Part shown: piece after piece, positions 27,791 to 39,510 of the stretch
Layout of the letters: every line of letters begins with the position of its first letter
Position numbering within the stretch: position 1 is the first letter of the stretch
Source of the DNA: Todiramphus chloris collaris
Taxonomy: Eukaryota > Chordata > Aves > Coraciiformes > Alcedinidae
NCBI GenBank assembly: GCA_025345505.1
Contig: JANVCC010000020.1
Span: forward strand, 49,270,401 to 49,334,400
DNA: 64,000 nucleotides
Direction of reading: 5' to 3'
Notes under the pieces: generated by a model
The model's database searches: none
What the model was told of the DNA's origin: nothing
The model's input: the letters and a program-made list of their open reading frames with translations, nothing else
Translations under genes and position numbers: made by a program

Positions 27791-30301
27791 AAGTATCAGG
27801 AACATCACCCCACATTAGCACATCATTGCACACAAGAGAGAGAGTCCAAGTGCAGGAAGACAGTTCCAAGAGCAAGGTCACCTTACTACCAAAAAAAATT
27901 GTTAATGAAGCCTCAATGAGCTGTCCCAGTACAGACTGGGACAACTGAAGCCACTCATGAACATGAATACAGACTTAAGGCATTAATAAGAGCATTCATG
28001 CATTTTCTTTTCAGAATACACATCCTTTCTCAATTGATAGCACTGTTCTTAACTAGTAACAGGCCCTTGCCTCAGCAGAACTACAGCAATGCTTTTTTCA
28101 AGAAGCACCCTGCAAACCAGAGCAGGCAATTGCTCTCCTGGAAAAACACTAATGGCAGAATATCATAATGGAACAAGTCAGATTAATCAAGACTTTGCTC
28201 ATGTGCATACAGAAAGATAAGATACCTCTTAGTAGCATAAAAATTCTCTATATTGATATTTCCCAGATGAAAATACATTAAAAATTACATAGTAACTTTT
28301 TGTTATTTACTGAATTTCCCATAACTCTCTGGTTTTCATTGAATAATTATTTTTGTTGTCACTCAGACTCAGCCTAAAGCCATATTCTGAAATAAAAAAA
28401 AAACCCAAACAAGTTAAATAAGTTATTTGTCCTTTGCACAGAGTTCAGCTCCTCTGCATGTGAAGAGCCCCTGCAAAGAACCATCCTTTCACACTTCAAT
28501 TCAAAGCTCCTCAGACCTCTGGAATGGAGACTTGAATTGGCACATTAGAAGAGGGAAGAAAAAAACAGCTCATAGCCACGTTATCCTGTAAAAGGAACAC
28601 CACCACCCATTCCCATGCTGACATGACATTCAAATCTGTGTAGTACAACAAATCCTTGAATGACAGAGGAGAGTCTGGCACAGAGGAAAAGACAGGACTC
28701 TCCAGCAGGGATGCAGGCCCTGACACCATGAGGCTGCTTCACTGACACAGCACCCTCTTGCTTTCTTGCATGAAATCCACCTTCTAACCTGCTAAATCAA
28801 AACACAAGACTACAGCAGAGACCTCTAAATTTTGTGTTTGTAATAGGAATAAGCCCCTTAAACAGTTCCATTTTATCTAGGTTACAGACTAACTTCCAAC
28901 TCCAGTTGCTTTGGAGCAACCTGGCTTCAGGGGAACTACTTGATGCCTCTTACACGGAATTCAGGTTCTGGGGAAAAGGCTATTATGCCAGCAGCCTTGC
29001 TTAACGTTTTCAGTCACATACTGCATTAGTCACAAACCAGAGTAATTGTCTTTCCAGCCCTTTTTCCTCACTGAGATGAATAACTCCTCTTAGGGGGCAG
29101 GTTTTCCTAGGTGCTTTTGGTTGGAAACAAGTGGGTCACCTTCTTGAGTGACCCTTGAGCAGACCAAAAAAGCTCAAAAACCTACACACAAACTCTTGAC
29201 TAACAATTATCAAACGATTCTGCAGAAGAAAAAAAGAAAAGTTACATATTGCTATTTACTTGCAAAGGGGAAGCAGGTAGCCTTGCTCCCAGAGGTTGTG
29301 AGTCCAGTCTGCAGAGCATCAGTGCATGAGCTGCTGGGTACAGCTGATGGGCCAGGAGTTCCTCCAGTGCAAATCACTCTATCTCCAGCAAGGCCCCTGT
29401 AGTACACAGCAGGTCCCTCTGCCTGGTCCCCTGCTGTCTGTTCAACTGTGCAAGATTTATCCTTCTTGTCTCAGTTGAATTTTTTTATTTTTTTTTACAT
29501 AAAAGAAACTGAGGGCCTTCTCACATGCAACTTCCACACTGAAGTAACCTCCACGTTTTAGATTACAGCAACGAACAGACAGGGAGCAGCCGGGCTTTGC
29601 CTTTGTCCTCAGCTCACTCTGGTACAGTTCAGTGCCAAAGGGATCAGGGACAAGGCTCTACACTCCAAGCATGTTGTTGCCCTTCCCTTCCACTGCTGTG
29701 ATACTACACCATCCAAAACAAGAAGGGAAAAAAAGTTAAATTTACACAGAATGCCCCAAGCACCCATAAGTGAGACATGCCAGTACTCCCAGCACATCCC
29801 TTGCTTTTCAAATCATTTTTCAACTTTACAGCTCAGTGGTATAACAAAAACAGCTGCACAGCGCTGTCAGCTCCCTCCCTGAGCATATTTCTCTTCATCC
29901 TGCTGCTTGTGGGTTACCAGCTCTTTGGTCCCTTCTCCTCCTGGCACACTGACGGTTTGCAGGGCACCAGGTGCTGGCTGCCAGGCAGGGACAATCTCGC
30001 AGAGAAACTGCAAACGTTTCGACAACTCTTCTTTTCCCACAAGGGAAGGGAAAAAGAAGGCATCACATCCATGCTGGTCCTGACTTACGCTGCCATGTTT
30101 TGCAGAGCCCCCCTGCACACACATGTCCTGCTTGCTCATGGTGCGTTCCGTGTGTTTCTGTGCCTCGGTCCAAACTACCCCTGTACATCTGCTGCCCGTT
30201 TTCTGCGGGGAGAAGGGGGTCCTTACTATTTTCCCTGTGTAGGCTGCAGGCAGGTGGTGGAGGCAGCAGGTCAGTGGCCCCCACTGACTGGAGAGGGGAA
30301 G

Positions 30302-30361
30302 TGCAAAAAGTTCTGGGAGGTGCCAGAAAGTTCCAGAAGGTGCCCCAAAGTTCTGGGGCAT
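30302..30361 (+). repeat. 20-bp tandem repeat, three copies
   Basis: Three imperfect units of about 20 bp, each built on AGTTCTGG/AGTTCCAG followed by GGTGCC. The middle junction creates a heat-shock-element-like array. Confidence 0.85.
30325..30339. promoter_or_regulatory. Heat-shock-element-like site
   Basis: AGAAAGTTCCAGAAG contains three perfectly alternating nGAAn units (GAA-2-TTC-2-GAA), the minimal HSF1-type element. Further TTCTGG units lie in the flanking repeat copies. It lies about 0.4 kb from the CpG island. Function is not shown. Confidence 0.4.
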
Positions 30362-30740
30362 TAGGCCAGGCTGGCAGCAGGACTGCTGTTATGGGCACAA
30401 AATCACCATGCTTTCTGGGGGTTTTTTTTGAGGTTTTTTTTTAATTTTTGAAAAAAAAAAAGGTCTTTCCCTATGTCCCAAGCACTCAATGCTGTGGGCA
30501 CAAACGTGGCACCAATGAAAGCCCCAGGGAGGGAACAAGCCACAGCTGCCCCCTCTGAGAGGTGCCCACCAAGCAGAGCTGTGCTGCTGGGCAAACCCCT
30601 CACCATGAGGAAGGCTGATCTGGGCAAAGCCCTGGGGTACCCTGGCTGCCTTGCCATCCCCACATCCCTCACCCAATCCCTCTAGGGAGAGGCATGCACC
30701 TTCCCCTCACCCAGCTCCCCTCAGCGCCCTCATAGCAGCC

Positions 30741-30996
30741 CCGTCTTGCTGCTGCGTGAGAAAAGACCCCTCCGCCTCAGAAACGGCTCTCGCGTGTTTG
30801 GAAAGAAAAAAGAGCGGGGAGTCCGCGCCCGGGGGCACGGAGAGCGGGGTGTCCGCCATCGGGGGCGGGAGACGGCGGAGCTGCACCGTCTGCGTTTGCA
30901 ATCTCACGAGGCTGCCGGGGGAAGGGGCGGGCGGGAAGCCGTTGCCTCGGGGGCTGGAGGGGGGGCTCGGAGGCAGTCACTGGGACATCTGTCCCG
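30741..30996. promoter_or_regulatory. Isolated short CpG island, candidate promoter
   Basis: I count about 27 CpGs in 256 bp, against a CpG-poor background elsewhere in the window. It includes GC boxes (GGGGCGGG at 30924-30931 and a similar one near 30861), a YY1-type ATGGCGG on the minus strand at 30853-30859, and a G-quadruplex pattern at 30917-30935. No recognisable coding exon adjoins it. It could drive a non-coding RNA, act as an orphan CpG-island enhancer, or be the first exon of a gene I cannot see. Direction is unknown. Confidence 0.55.
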
Positions 30997-31021
30997 TGAA
31001 ATAAACACTTGATGTATTGCA

Positions 31022-31035
31022 GCACCATCTGCTGG
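31022..31035 (-). promoter_or_regulatory. CTCF-like motif
   Basis: The plus strand GCACCATCTGCTGG is the reverse complement of CCAGCAGATGGTGC, which matches the CTCF core CCASYAGRKGGC at 11 of 12 positions. It lies next to the CpG island. Confidence 0.5.
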
Positions 31036-31099
31036 TTTCTGTAAAGGGGACACAAGGGCACATCCCCGTAGGGCGAAAAAGGAGCAGAAGGGCTTGGCG

Positions 31100-34000
31100 A
31101 GTGGGTTCTGTGAGGCACAAGGCCCCCCTGGTTTCTTGCACACAGGCATGTGTTGAAGGTTCTTCTCCTTGTAAAGGAATTAAGATACCTCTGTATGAGC
31201 AAGCCAAGAAAAAGCTGCCTCACAGAGAAACAGACAAATTACTGCTGAGTTCGGGAGTTTCACTGAGGAGTACAATGGGCAAAATTCAGGCTTTTCCCTG
31301 TTCCTTTAAAGTGGAGCCCAGTAAATTTTGCAGAGCCCAGGAGGAATGCTTTTCTGAAGCTACCAACTGATTCTGGGCACTTCTGGTTTTTTTCTATACA
31401 TATATACCTCAGGCTGCTTGCCTCTGAAGGCACTTGCATTTCATGAAGTCCTGGAGCGGCTGCTTTCCGACCCTGTGGTCCTCCGAAGGGGGCTGTGCCC
31501 GGCCACCCGCAGCCAGCCGTCACCAGTAAGCCCTAACTGACTTCCAGCAGTTACTTATTTCAGCTGGTTTCCTTCCTGGGCTTGATTCAACCCAACAGTG
31601 AAGTCATATTCGTGAACTTTATTGAACATTGCTCCTTGCTGTTAATTTACAACCTGGTGAAGACAAAAGGGAGAGATTTGGATTTTTTCCTCTCTCAGTG
31701 AGTGACTTGAGATAATACAAATACGAAGAAATACATTAGTTTGAAATGATGTCATATAGAGGAAAGACACCTCTGTTGCTTTCTTAAAATTCAACTGTAG
31801 TACTAACTAAACCGGTAACACTGGAGACTGCTGATACACGCAGGAATTACTGGGGAACTACTGCCTGGCTAAAAACAACATAACTTTTATTTTAACTAAC
31901 CATTTATTGCCTGCAGCAGTTAAATGCAACACAGTGTTTGTGCTAAGGATTTGTGCAAAGAGGAAGGCGAGACTGGCTTTTAGTCTCTTCCAGCTCTGAG
32001 CCCACATAATTCAGTTTGCCTTTCCCCCCAACTCCGCTGTTTATCAACAACTATAGAACAACTTGGAGGACAGAGGTCTGGTTTGAAGTGTGTTCCTGAC
32101 ACAGGGGATGAGCCTACAGACACCAACACAGCTGGACATAGTCAAGCACTACAGGTTTGTTCAATAATGACACCTCTACTTTAACGCTTTCCATATCTGG
32201 CTGTCTTACAGCAGCACCTCCTCAGTACCCACACCACTCTGTAGCACTTCTCATTCCTGTCTGGCCCTCTCCTTTCCTAATGATGAGACCCTCTCTTACA
32301 ATTAGTGCCGCTGTAGCAGCAACTAAACAAAAGAATATTATCTAGCTTTATAACGTGCTTGATTTGAAGAAAAAAAAAAGAAAGAGTTTCCCTTTACAGG
32401 GCCCAGCAAATGTCCAAGGTTCAAACAAAGTACGAGGTGCTAACGAACAGAGTCTTGACAAACCTTGTTTTCCTGCACAGGGGCTCAGTACATAATGATT
32501 TCATTCAGCAGCTACTGTTCAAGCATGGAAAGTGTTGGTAAAGAAATCCCACAGAGTTCAGACAACCATTTTCCTAACTTAAGCTTCCCCCTCCTCTCCT
32601 CTCCCCATTAGCCTTTCGGGCCTCTGCCAGTCATAACATAAATATTCATCAGCTGATATTTGCAGTAGCTGTGAAGTTATGAATGAGGCCAAACGCCTTC
32701 CCTTCTGCCCCATCTGCAAAATGGCAGCTTCTGGTCTTAGCTCATGGCCAAATGACACTTTCCGAAATCCCCAAAGTGCACTTGCAGGCTTTTCAAATTC
32801 AGTCGGGTTTTTAATGCGCAAAGCAGAAATGCTGTCTACCTAATATTTGCCCTGGGATTACTGAAAAAAAAAAATATATATATATTGCTTTGCTATGCTT
32901 TAAACTTTGCAATGCCTTGACGTAATAGACAGAAGTGTTGGCAGCTCAAAATGCTGGTTGGTTTATTTCAGGGGACATGACTGCTGCAGGTTTCCTTTCT
33001 GAATCGAATACCAGACACTTGAACCATTTGTTGTGCAGAAAAGAGAAACAGCTTTTATTCTTAATGCTGGTTTCTTAACCACCTGGGTGCCGTCAGAAGG
33101 AGCCACATGCACTGGAAAACACTTTTAATAAGACTTCTTTAAGCCTGTCTTAAACCCTGGATCTTGAAAAATGGAATCCCCACTGCCTGTCATATGTTCT
33201 TTCCCTCTGCAGATTAGTGAGGGGCTGCTGCTTTACAAATGTTCCGTTCTCACAAAGCCTGGAATTATGCTCTCAAACCTACCGTGGGCCAGCAAGACAG
33301 TGAGGCATCTGACGTATCCACACCAGCAAAGTCAAAAGCAGGGGTGTCAGAGAAACAAGACGACAGTGCAGAGCCTTAATTAATCTAATTCAACAAGGTA
33401 CCATTCCAGCCAATAGAGCTGTACTGTTGGACCCAGACAGGGATCTTAAGCCAAAGCATCATGGGATCTTAAAGGCTTAAAAATACTAAAAGCCCAGAGT
33501 CATTAAGAAGTTTTCATAATGGGGCTCAGCACTACAGAGGATAACAGAACCTCATCAGAGCTTGGATCATGCTAATCAATCATGCAAACTATCCTCTCTT
33601 GCCCCATTCACCTAGGTTGAGCCACAAATAAAAACAAACAAACAAACAAAACCCAAACACCAAAACCATTAAAATGAAAGTGACAGGCTTAGTATATTTT
33701 AGGGATGTTGCAATCATATAATTTGATTTTCACAATGAAAAAGCCAGAACGTTTCACCAAACAAATCTCCAATATTTTGTGGCCAAAATAGAGTATATCT
33801 TCTCAAAATACATCTATTTTTCATTTAAATACTAAATAAAGGGCAATATACCACATCCCTTGGGACCACTCCAACGCTAATAACCCTTGCTGCTAAAAGA
33901 AAAAAACCCACTCTTTGTTTTTAATACATTCAGCTTTCACCTGCTGAAACCTGTATGTCTTTGTTTTGAGATGAAAGAGCCCCCAAAATCATCTCACTTG

Positions 34001-37000
34001 TACCTTCAAAACAAGATCAACTACTCTCTCCACTTTCTCAATAAAAAGCTATGCACACTTCTTGGTTTATCTGCACTGACACACAGTCTGCAGAGGTGTT
34101 AGGTCCTGCATGGCTTCTACCTACAGGCAAAAAGCATCCTTCGTCTCTGAAATCAGACCCAAGTTCACCAGCAGGTTCAGTGATGACCTCGGGTAGCCTT
34201 TAGCTAACGTGTCTCAAGAACAGCAGAACCAGAAAGCCCAGGGAGCTGCACATTGGGCTAAGGCTTTATTCTTCAGAGCCACTCATCTATGGACATAAAA
34301 GAATTCCAAAAAGTCTTGGTCAGAGCAAGAAAAATGACAGGGCAGATGTTAGATACATACCTTAGCAGAGCTCCTCTGCTTCCGCATACAAGTAACCGCC
34401 TTGTGTGTGCACAGGTCTGGGTTGTATTTATACATGTGAGATCAAAGGATAGCCCCTTAGCCAGACACATGTGTGAAGTTTTGTTTTACGGACCTAAATC
34501 ACCTGCTGGAATTGACTTACGATCAATTGATTTGGAAGATCTCAATTCACAAAGAGAAAATATCAGGAATTGCCACTTGACACTAAACATTCTGTAAAGT
34601 TACATACTGACTTTTCTTGCAGCAAATTACACATAAAAATCCAGAGTTCTTACTAGGTTGACGACCTTGGTTTTATCAGCTCTTTACATACTATTGTGCT
34701 GCTTAAAAGCATCTTGCTGGGACAATGGAAGTGTCTTTATGACACCATAAGTGAACAGTAATTAATTGACACACTTCACTGGGCATACTAATATTGAGGT
34801 GAGCTGTTCTAGCATTTACCATGATCATGCTGCACCACAGGGATGGTCTAGCTATTGCCAGCACTAGAAGTAAAAACAAGGAGAACAAAAAAATTAATAA
34901 AATCAAATCACAGTGACACCTTCCCACAGCCCATGAGGCAGTGAGGAAGGGAGTATATGACAATTCAAGTGGAAAAGGGAAGAGAAACCTTGAGGAATTT
35001 CTCCTTAGCCATTTTCTCAAGAGGATGGGAAAGTGAGGCTGAAAAAGGCTAGTTGTGAAGAAAGGAATACTACTTAATAGGGCTGTCTCCTCTGCAAAGA
35101 CACCTTTACTTTGATGTATCGTGTTCTATGGCATGCAGACACTTTGCTTTTATAAAGATTTCAAACTCTTTGGAAACTGTCAGTCAGTTACTGAATTTTC
35201 TAACCATCAAAGGCAACAAAGCTCGGGATATTCTCTCCTGGGTTCCCACATATTAATATATGTAGTAATAAACAGACTACATTTCCTATACTAATAACCA
35301 AAAAGCTTCTGATAGAGGCAATAAAATCCTCCAAGGTAAATTATCCAGTGCATTGCAAGGAAGATTCAGTCAGACTGGAAACTTTCTCCATGATTATGCT
35401 GCAGTCACAGCTCTAGGGAACATGGCAGCTGCACACAGTCTTGGCTTAAGAAATGCTTTACACTGCAGTCAGCGTCTTTGCTCATCATATAGTACTGAAG
35501 GTTTCCAAGCACATCAGTAAACAGCAACACAAATTCATAAACAAGTTTGTGGGTTGAATGAGCTCTACAGCTCCTCGTTCTTTGAATGCCTTCTATATCC
35601 TCAATAGTAACTGACAATACAACTCCCATCCATATCAGAGCAATAATGGAAAAAAGATTGATAATCAAAAGAAATACGTCTTTGTCGTTTTATCTTTATG
35701 GCAAAAGAACCTTTCTGTGATAGATCAAAAGTATGTTTTTATGCTTGCCAGGGGGACAGATACACCGAAACCCAAGACACTTGAAACTGATAAAAAGCAG
35801 AGCATGCAGATGGTTGAACTGTCTGGGTTTACTGTTCATTAGCATGCCAGCAAATTATTTAGGTCATGTGTGGTTTTTCAGTCTGCTATGCAGCAGTTAC
35901 AAACCTATGCATAACTCTTGCAAGTGACTCTCCATAGACTAACATGAGAAGACACTGTTAAAGATGCACCACGAGGTCTTCCAAGTTTCTCTGGCACCCC
36001 TGAATAACCAGACAGTAAGCTGCAGCTAAAACTATCAGGGATGGATTTTGGACCTGCTGTACAGCTGTGGCTGCCTTCCAGGTTAGTAGTAAGCACATAA
36101 AGAGCAAAGGCTGGGAGACTAAATCCAGTTAAGGTATAGTTTATGGATAGATAACATGGAGAAGGGAGTACAAAAGTCTTAAGATACTTGTTTATTTCTA
36201 CATTGAAGTGTGCATGTCATGCAGCAGGCTGTTCATTTTTCCATTCACACAAGATGATCTGATATTCAGTGTCAACTCTGTAACAGGGCAGCTTTGGCTG
36301 GGAAATACCAGCACTGTTGAGAAGGTTCAGCAAGTACAAGCCTTGTCAAAATAAGAACAATCTTCACAGCCGTGCCTCAGACCTTGCTGCTTTCGTCCAG
36401 CTGTTGTCTCAAAATTCCTGACAAAGGTGGCAATCATACACCTTGTGTGACAGCTGCAAGCTCCACAAATTCAAGTATTATGAGCCTGGTGGGATGCACA
36501 CAAAATTTCCAGTGAATCGAAGTAAAGCCTTGGTGCCTTTTAGGAGAGTGAGGAGAGATGAGCCTGTAGGTTCAGACTCTCAGCTGACGTAGATCAGTAC
36601 AACTTCACAGATTGCAACAGAGCTAAGATAGTTCATGATTTGGCCCTAAACGTTTTGGACAAAGATTTTATCAGCATCTAAACAGATGAAGTGGAAAGAA
36701 TGTTGTAATGGTGGTGGGCTTCTTTATTTACTCAAGCCCTTACAGCAGAAGTTTTGTAATAGCAAGCTCTAACCACCCTGGCCCTAGGACAGCACTTCTG
36801 AACAAGTAACATGACGTAGGCAAGAATACTTTAAGGTCTTTGCTAGCCTCCTTTTTAACTTCTTTAACATGGCTATAGATGGTCTGTAACCTGGGAAGAG
36901 GAACAGAGTTTCTCTGCCTTGAGGAGGCACATTATGTCGATAGAGAAAGCACAAAGTGCTGCTGAGCACCATAGGTCACCTATGGCTTACACCAAACTTC

Positions 37001-39420
37001 CACCTGTGCAGGTTCCCTTTGTCCCATCTTGCAAACACTATAAATAAGCTTCAACTTTAATCCTTGTTATGGGTCTCTTGAAAAATGAAATAAAGCTCTT
37101 TCTGGCCAAAAGTTCTTCACCACAACCACAGCTCCCCACACTGCATTTCAAATTGTTTCCAAAGAGCAAAGATTCTGCCCAAATGTCTCAGACATCTCTC
37201 TTAGTCCAGCTTACCTGTGAGAGCAAAACCAAGGACTTGGAAGCAAAGGCTGTTGCAGACATGACAATAATATGCAGGATGTGATGAGATGCAACACTGC
37301 AATGGATATTGGCACCCCCAGACCTGCAGCCATGGATTGGAAGCTGTGAAACATATTCACCAGTAAGCAGTAAGGAAATGAGGTGGATTATTGCCAACTC
37401 TTATTCTTTATTTGCAGATATATTCTGTTGTTGTGCTTTCCTAAGACTGTGACCAGGTTTTCTTTTCCTAATATAAATTTCTCTGTTTGCAACTCTTTCA
37501 AAGAGCTCACCAGTGGAGTTTCTTGGATGAAGGGTGCTTTTTCAGTTTTTCCACGTTCTTGGGTGGAGACATAAGCTTGTAAAAGGAATTTCCCTATACC
37601 AAATTCAGTATATTTTGCTGCTCTTAATTACCTGATGGGAAGGCTGCAAACATGTAACTTTGGAGTCAGTGACAATAAAAATTATAATAGAGACTAAACC
37701 TATACACTCTGCAACACAACAGGCTAGCTTATCTTTGCTAAGTATCTATACAGATGCAGAGGAAAGCTCAGGTACGTGAGATGATCCCACTGTTCCAATT
37801 CCCATCTCTGATCAGCATTCAGGTCTCACTTTCTACGAAGATTGCTTATCTCACATCCATGCTAATTTCTAGGTCTGGTAACAACACATCTTGAACTTAC
37901 TTGCTAACTATACCAAGTAGAAACGTGTACAATACACACTTTGAATTTGTGTAAGAGCTAAATTTGTGCTATGATTGTGCCTTATTGTAGGATCCTTGTC
38001 CCTTGAAGTCTTTGTGACCATTCTTGAAAGTCAGACAAATCTCACATCAGTGAGCCTAACCATGAATATCTGCTCTGCAGGAACCTTTTTAATGACAACT
38101 ACATGTTTTAAATCCACTACTTTCAGACCTCCCAACAGGAAAAATCTAATAAAACACAGTATAAGGAATTAAAGGGGTTAATATTAATATGCCGAGGAGC
38201 TTGGGGAGAACCCAAGTAAAATCATGTTATGCTATTGAATTATAGATAATCATCAAGAAGAAATAAGAGGTGTTCCATTCCCATACTGCAAAGCCACTGC
38301 AATCAGATTTTGCTTGGCAGACTGGCAGAGCAGAAGACATAGTCCCAGTTGTGTAAGGAGATCCACCTTCTGCAAGGAAATTACACAGGTTAAAGGTTTC
38401 TGATGTGTCCCAGCAATCCCTCCGCTATGTAGTTCCTCTGTGGACCTTCCCCATGATTGTGGATTACGTGTGATCTGTGTTGTCCACCCCAGAGTCATCT
38501 CCCTTAGGGATCGCAGCATGATTTATAATTAAGGCAGTGGAATGGAAATTTAAGGGGCTTAACTGGGTAAGTCAGTTTGTTTCTACCTCCATTTTATAGA
38601 CAGAGACTTTCATTTCCTGTGCCTGTCCATTTACACTTCCAACTGATGCTTGCAGAAAAGCATCTTTGCAGCACACAGTGCTGTCTTGACCTTGAGTGGA
38701 ACTTACAGCTGCTGCTGTCATAAAATAATAATCGATATTAATCATTGTCAGTGTAGTTATATGAATGTCTTCCCAAACAAACTGTCTGTATATATCTACC
38801 AGCTTTCCATACCATAAAGGTGCCGCCAGTGCAATTGACTTCTCAGTGTGGTTAACTCCGTGAGCACCCTGCAGGATTGTGACAGAGGAGATATATTGAT
38901 AGTCTCGGGGCATTCCTGTCAGCATGCTCCTGGACACAATTCATCCTGCCCATGTGAAATAATGACTTAGGAGCTGGAAGTCCCTGTGGGGGAATCAGAT
39001 CTTTGAAGTTCATCTGGGACAGCCTCTAGGTGCTTCTTTGAGAGCTTCAGGTCCTGGAGAAACTTGGGGCTGGCCTTCAAGGGAGATCTTAAGTTGGCAC
39101 ATAACCAACATACCTATGGAAAGGAAGAAGCTGAACTACAATATACAGGCATTTTGCATCTGGAGAACATGTTCTCAAAGCAGCAAAACATCTTTATTAT
39201 GAATGTAACATATGTGATACTCTCCCTCTGTTTGGCAGGAGATAAGAAAAACAGAAGCAAGGCAAAAATGAAAACAAAGTGGAGCATATAGTCATCGTGA
39301 AACAATTACAGTGCTGCATCTCATTAACATCTAAATCTGGGATTGCCAATCTTGTTTTAAAAACAGTTTTGTTCAACACTCAGTGACAGAATTTAAAAGC
39401 TGACATATCTTGGTGTATTG
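31100..39420. other. Intergenic, no gene recognised
   Basis: Mixed unique sequence. It holds an AAAC microsatellite (33630-33651), a TA tract (32874-32885) and a motif-dense stretch at 32560-32830 that could be a conserved non-coding element. Open frames near 34.3, 34.7 and 35.4 kb are unrecognised. Confidence 0.55.
33630..33651. repeat. (AAAC)n microsatellite
   Basis: About five AAAC units. Confidence 0.9.
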
Positions 39421-39434
39421 TGGGCCACAGTCAC

Positions 39435-39495
39435 AGCTGGTGTAAATCAGTATAAACTAATGAAGTCAATGTAGCTTCTCTGATTTACACTAGCT
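39435..39495. repeat. Short inverted repeat, amniote dispersed-repeat type
   Basis: AGCTGGTGTAAATCAG (39435-39450) and CTGATTTACACTAGCT (39480-39495) pair at 15 of 16 positions around a 29-bp spacer containing AATGAAGTCAATG. From memory, sequences of this form (GGTGTAAATCAG ... CTGATTTACACC) are dispersed in sauropsid genomes, so this is probably a relic of a palindromic non-autonomous element. Confidence 0.6.
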
Positions 39496-39510
39496 GAGGT
39501 TATGGCTCAA

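Larger units (their letters stand above)
16736..29776. other. Intergenic, no gene recognised
   Basis: AT-rich sequence with poly-A tracts at 18541-18566 and 23588-23607, a 19-bp tandem duplication at 24425-24464 and a short TA repeat at 27774-27790. A 179-codon plus-strand frame at 22235-22774 matches nothing I know and is judged to be chance. Confidence 0.6.

Noticed and set aside
29777..30444. Long overlapping open frames on both strands (195, 164 and 157 codons)
   Set aside because: The region is GC-rich, which thins stop codons in all frames. The translations have no recognisable domain and several frames are open at once.
35405..35668. Minus-strand 87-codon ORF that looks protein-like
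   Set aside because: No splice borders or domain that I could support; kept out of the annotation.
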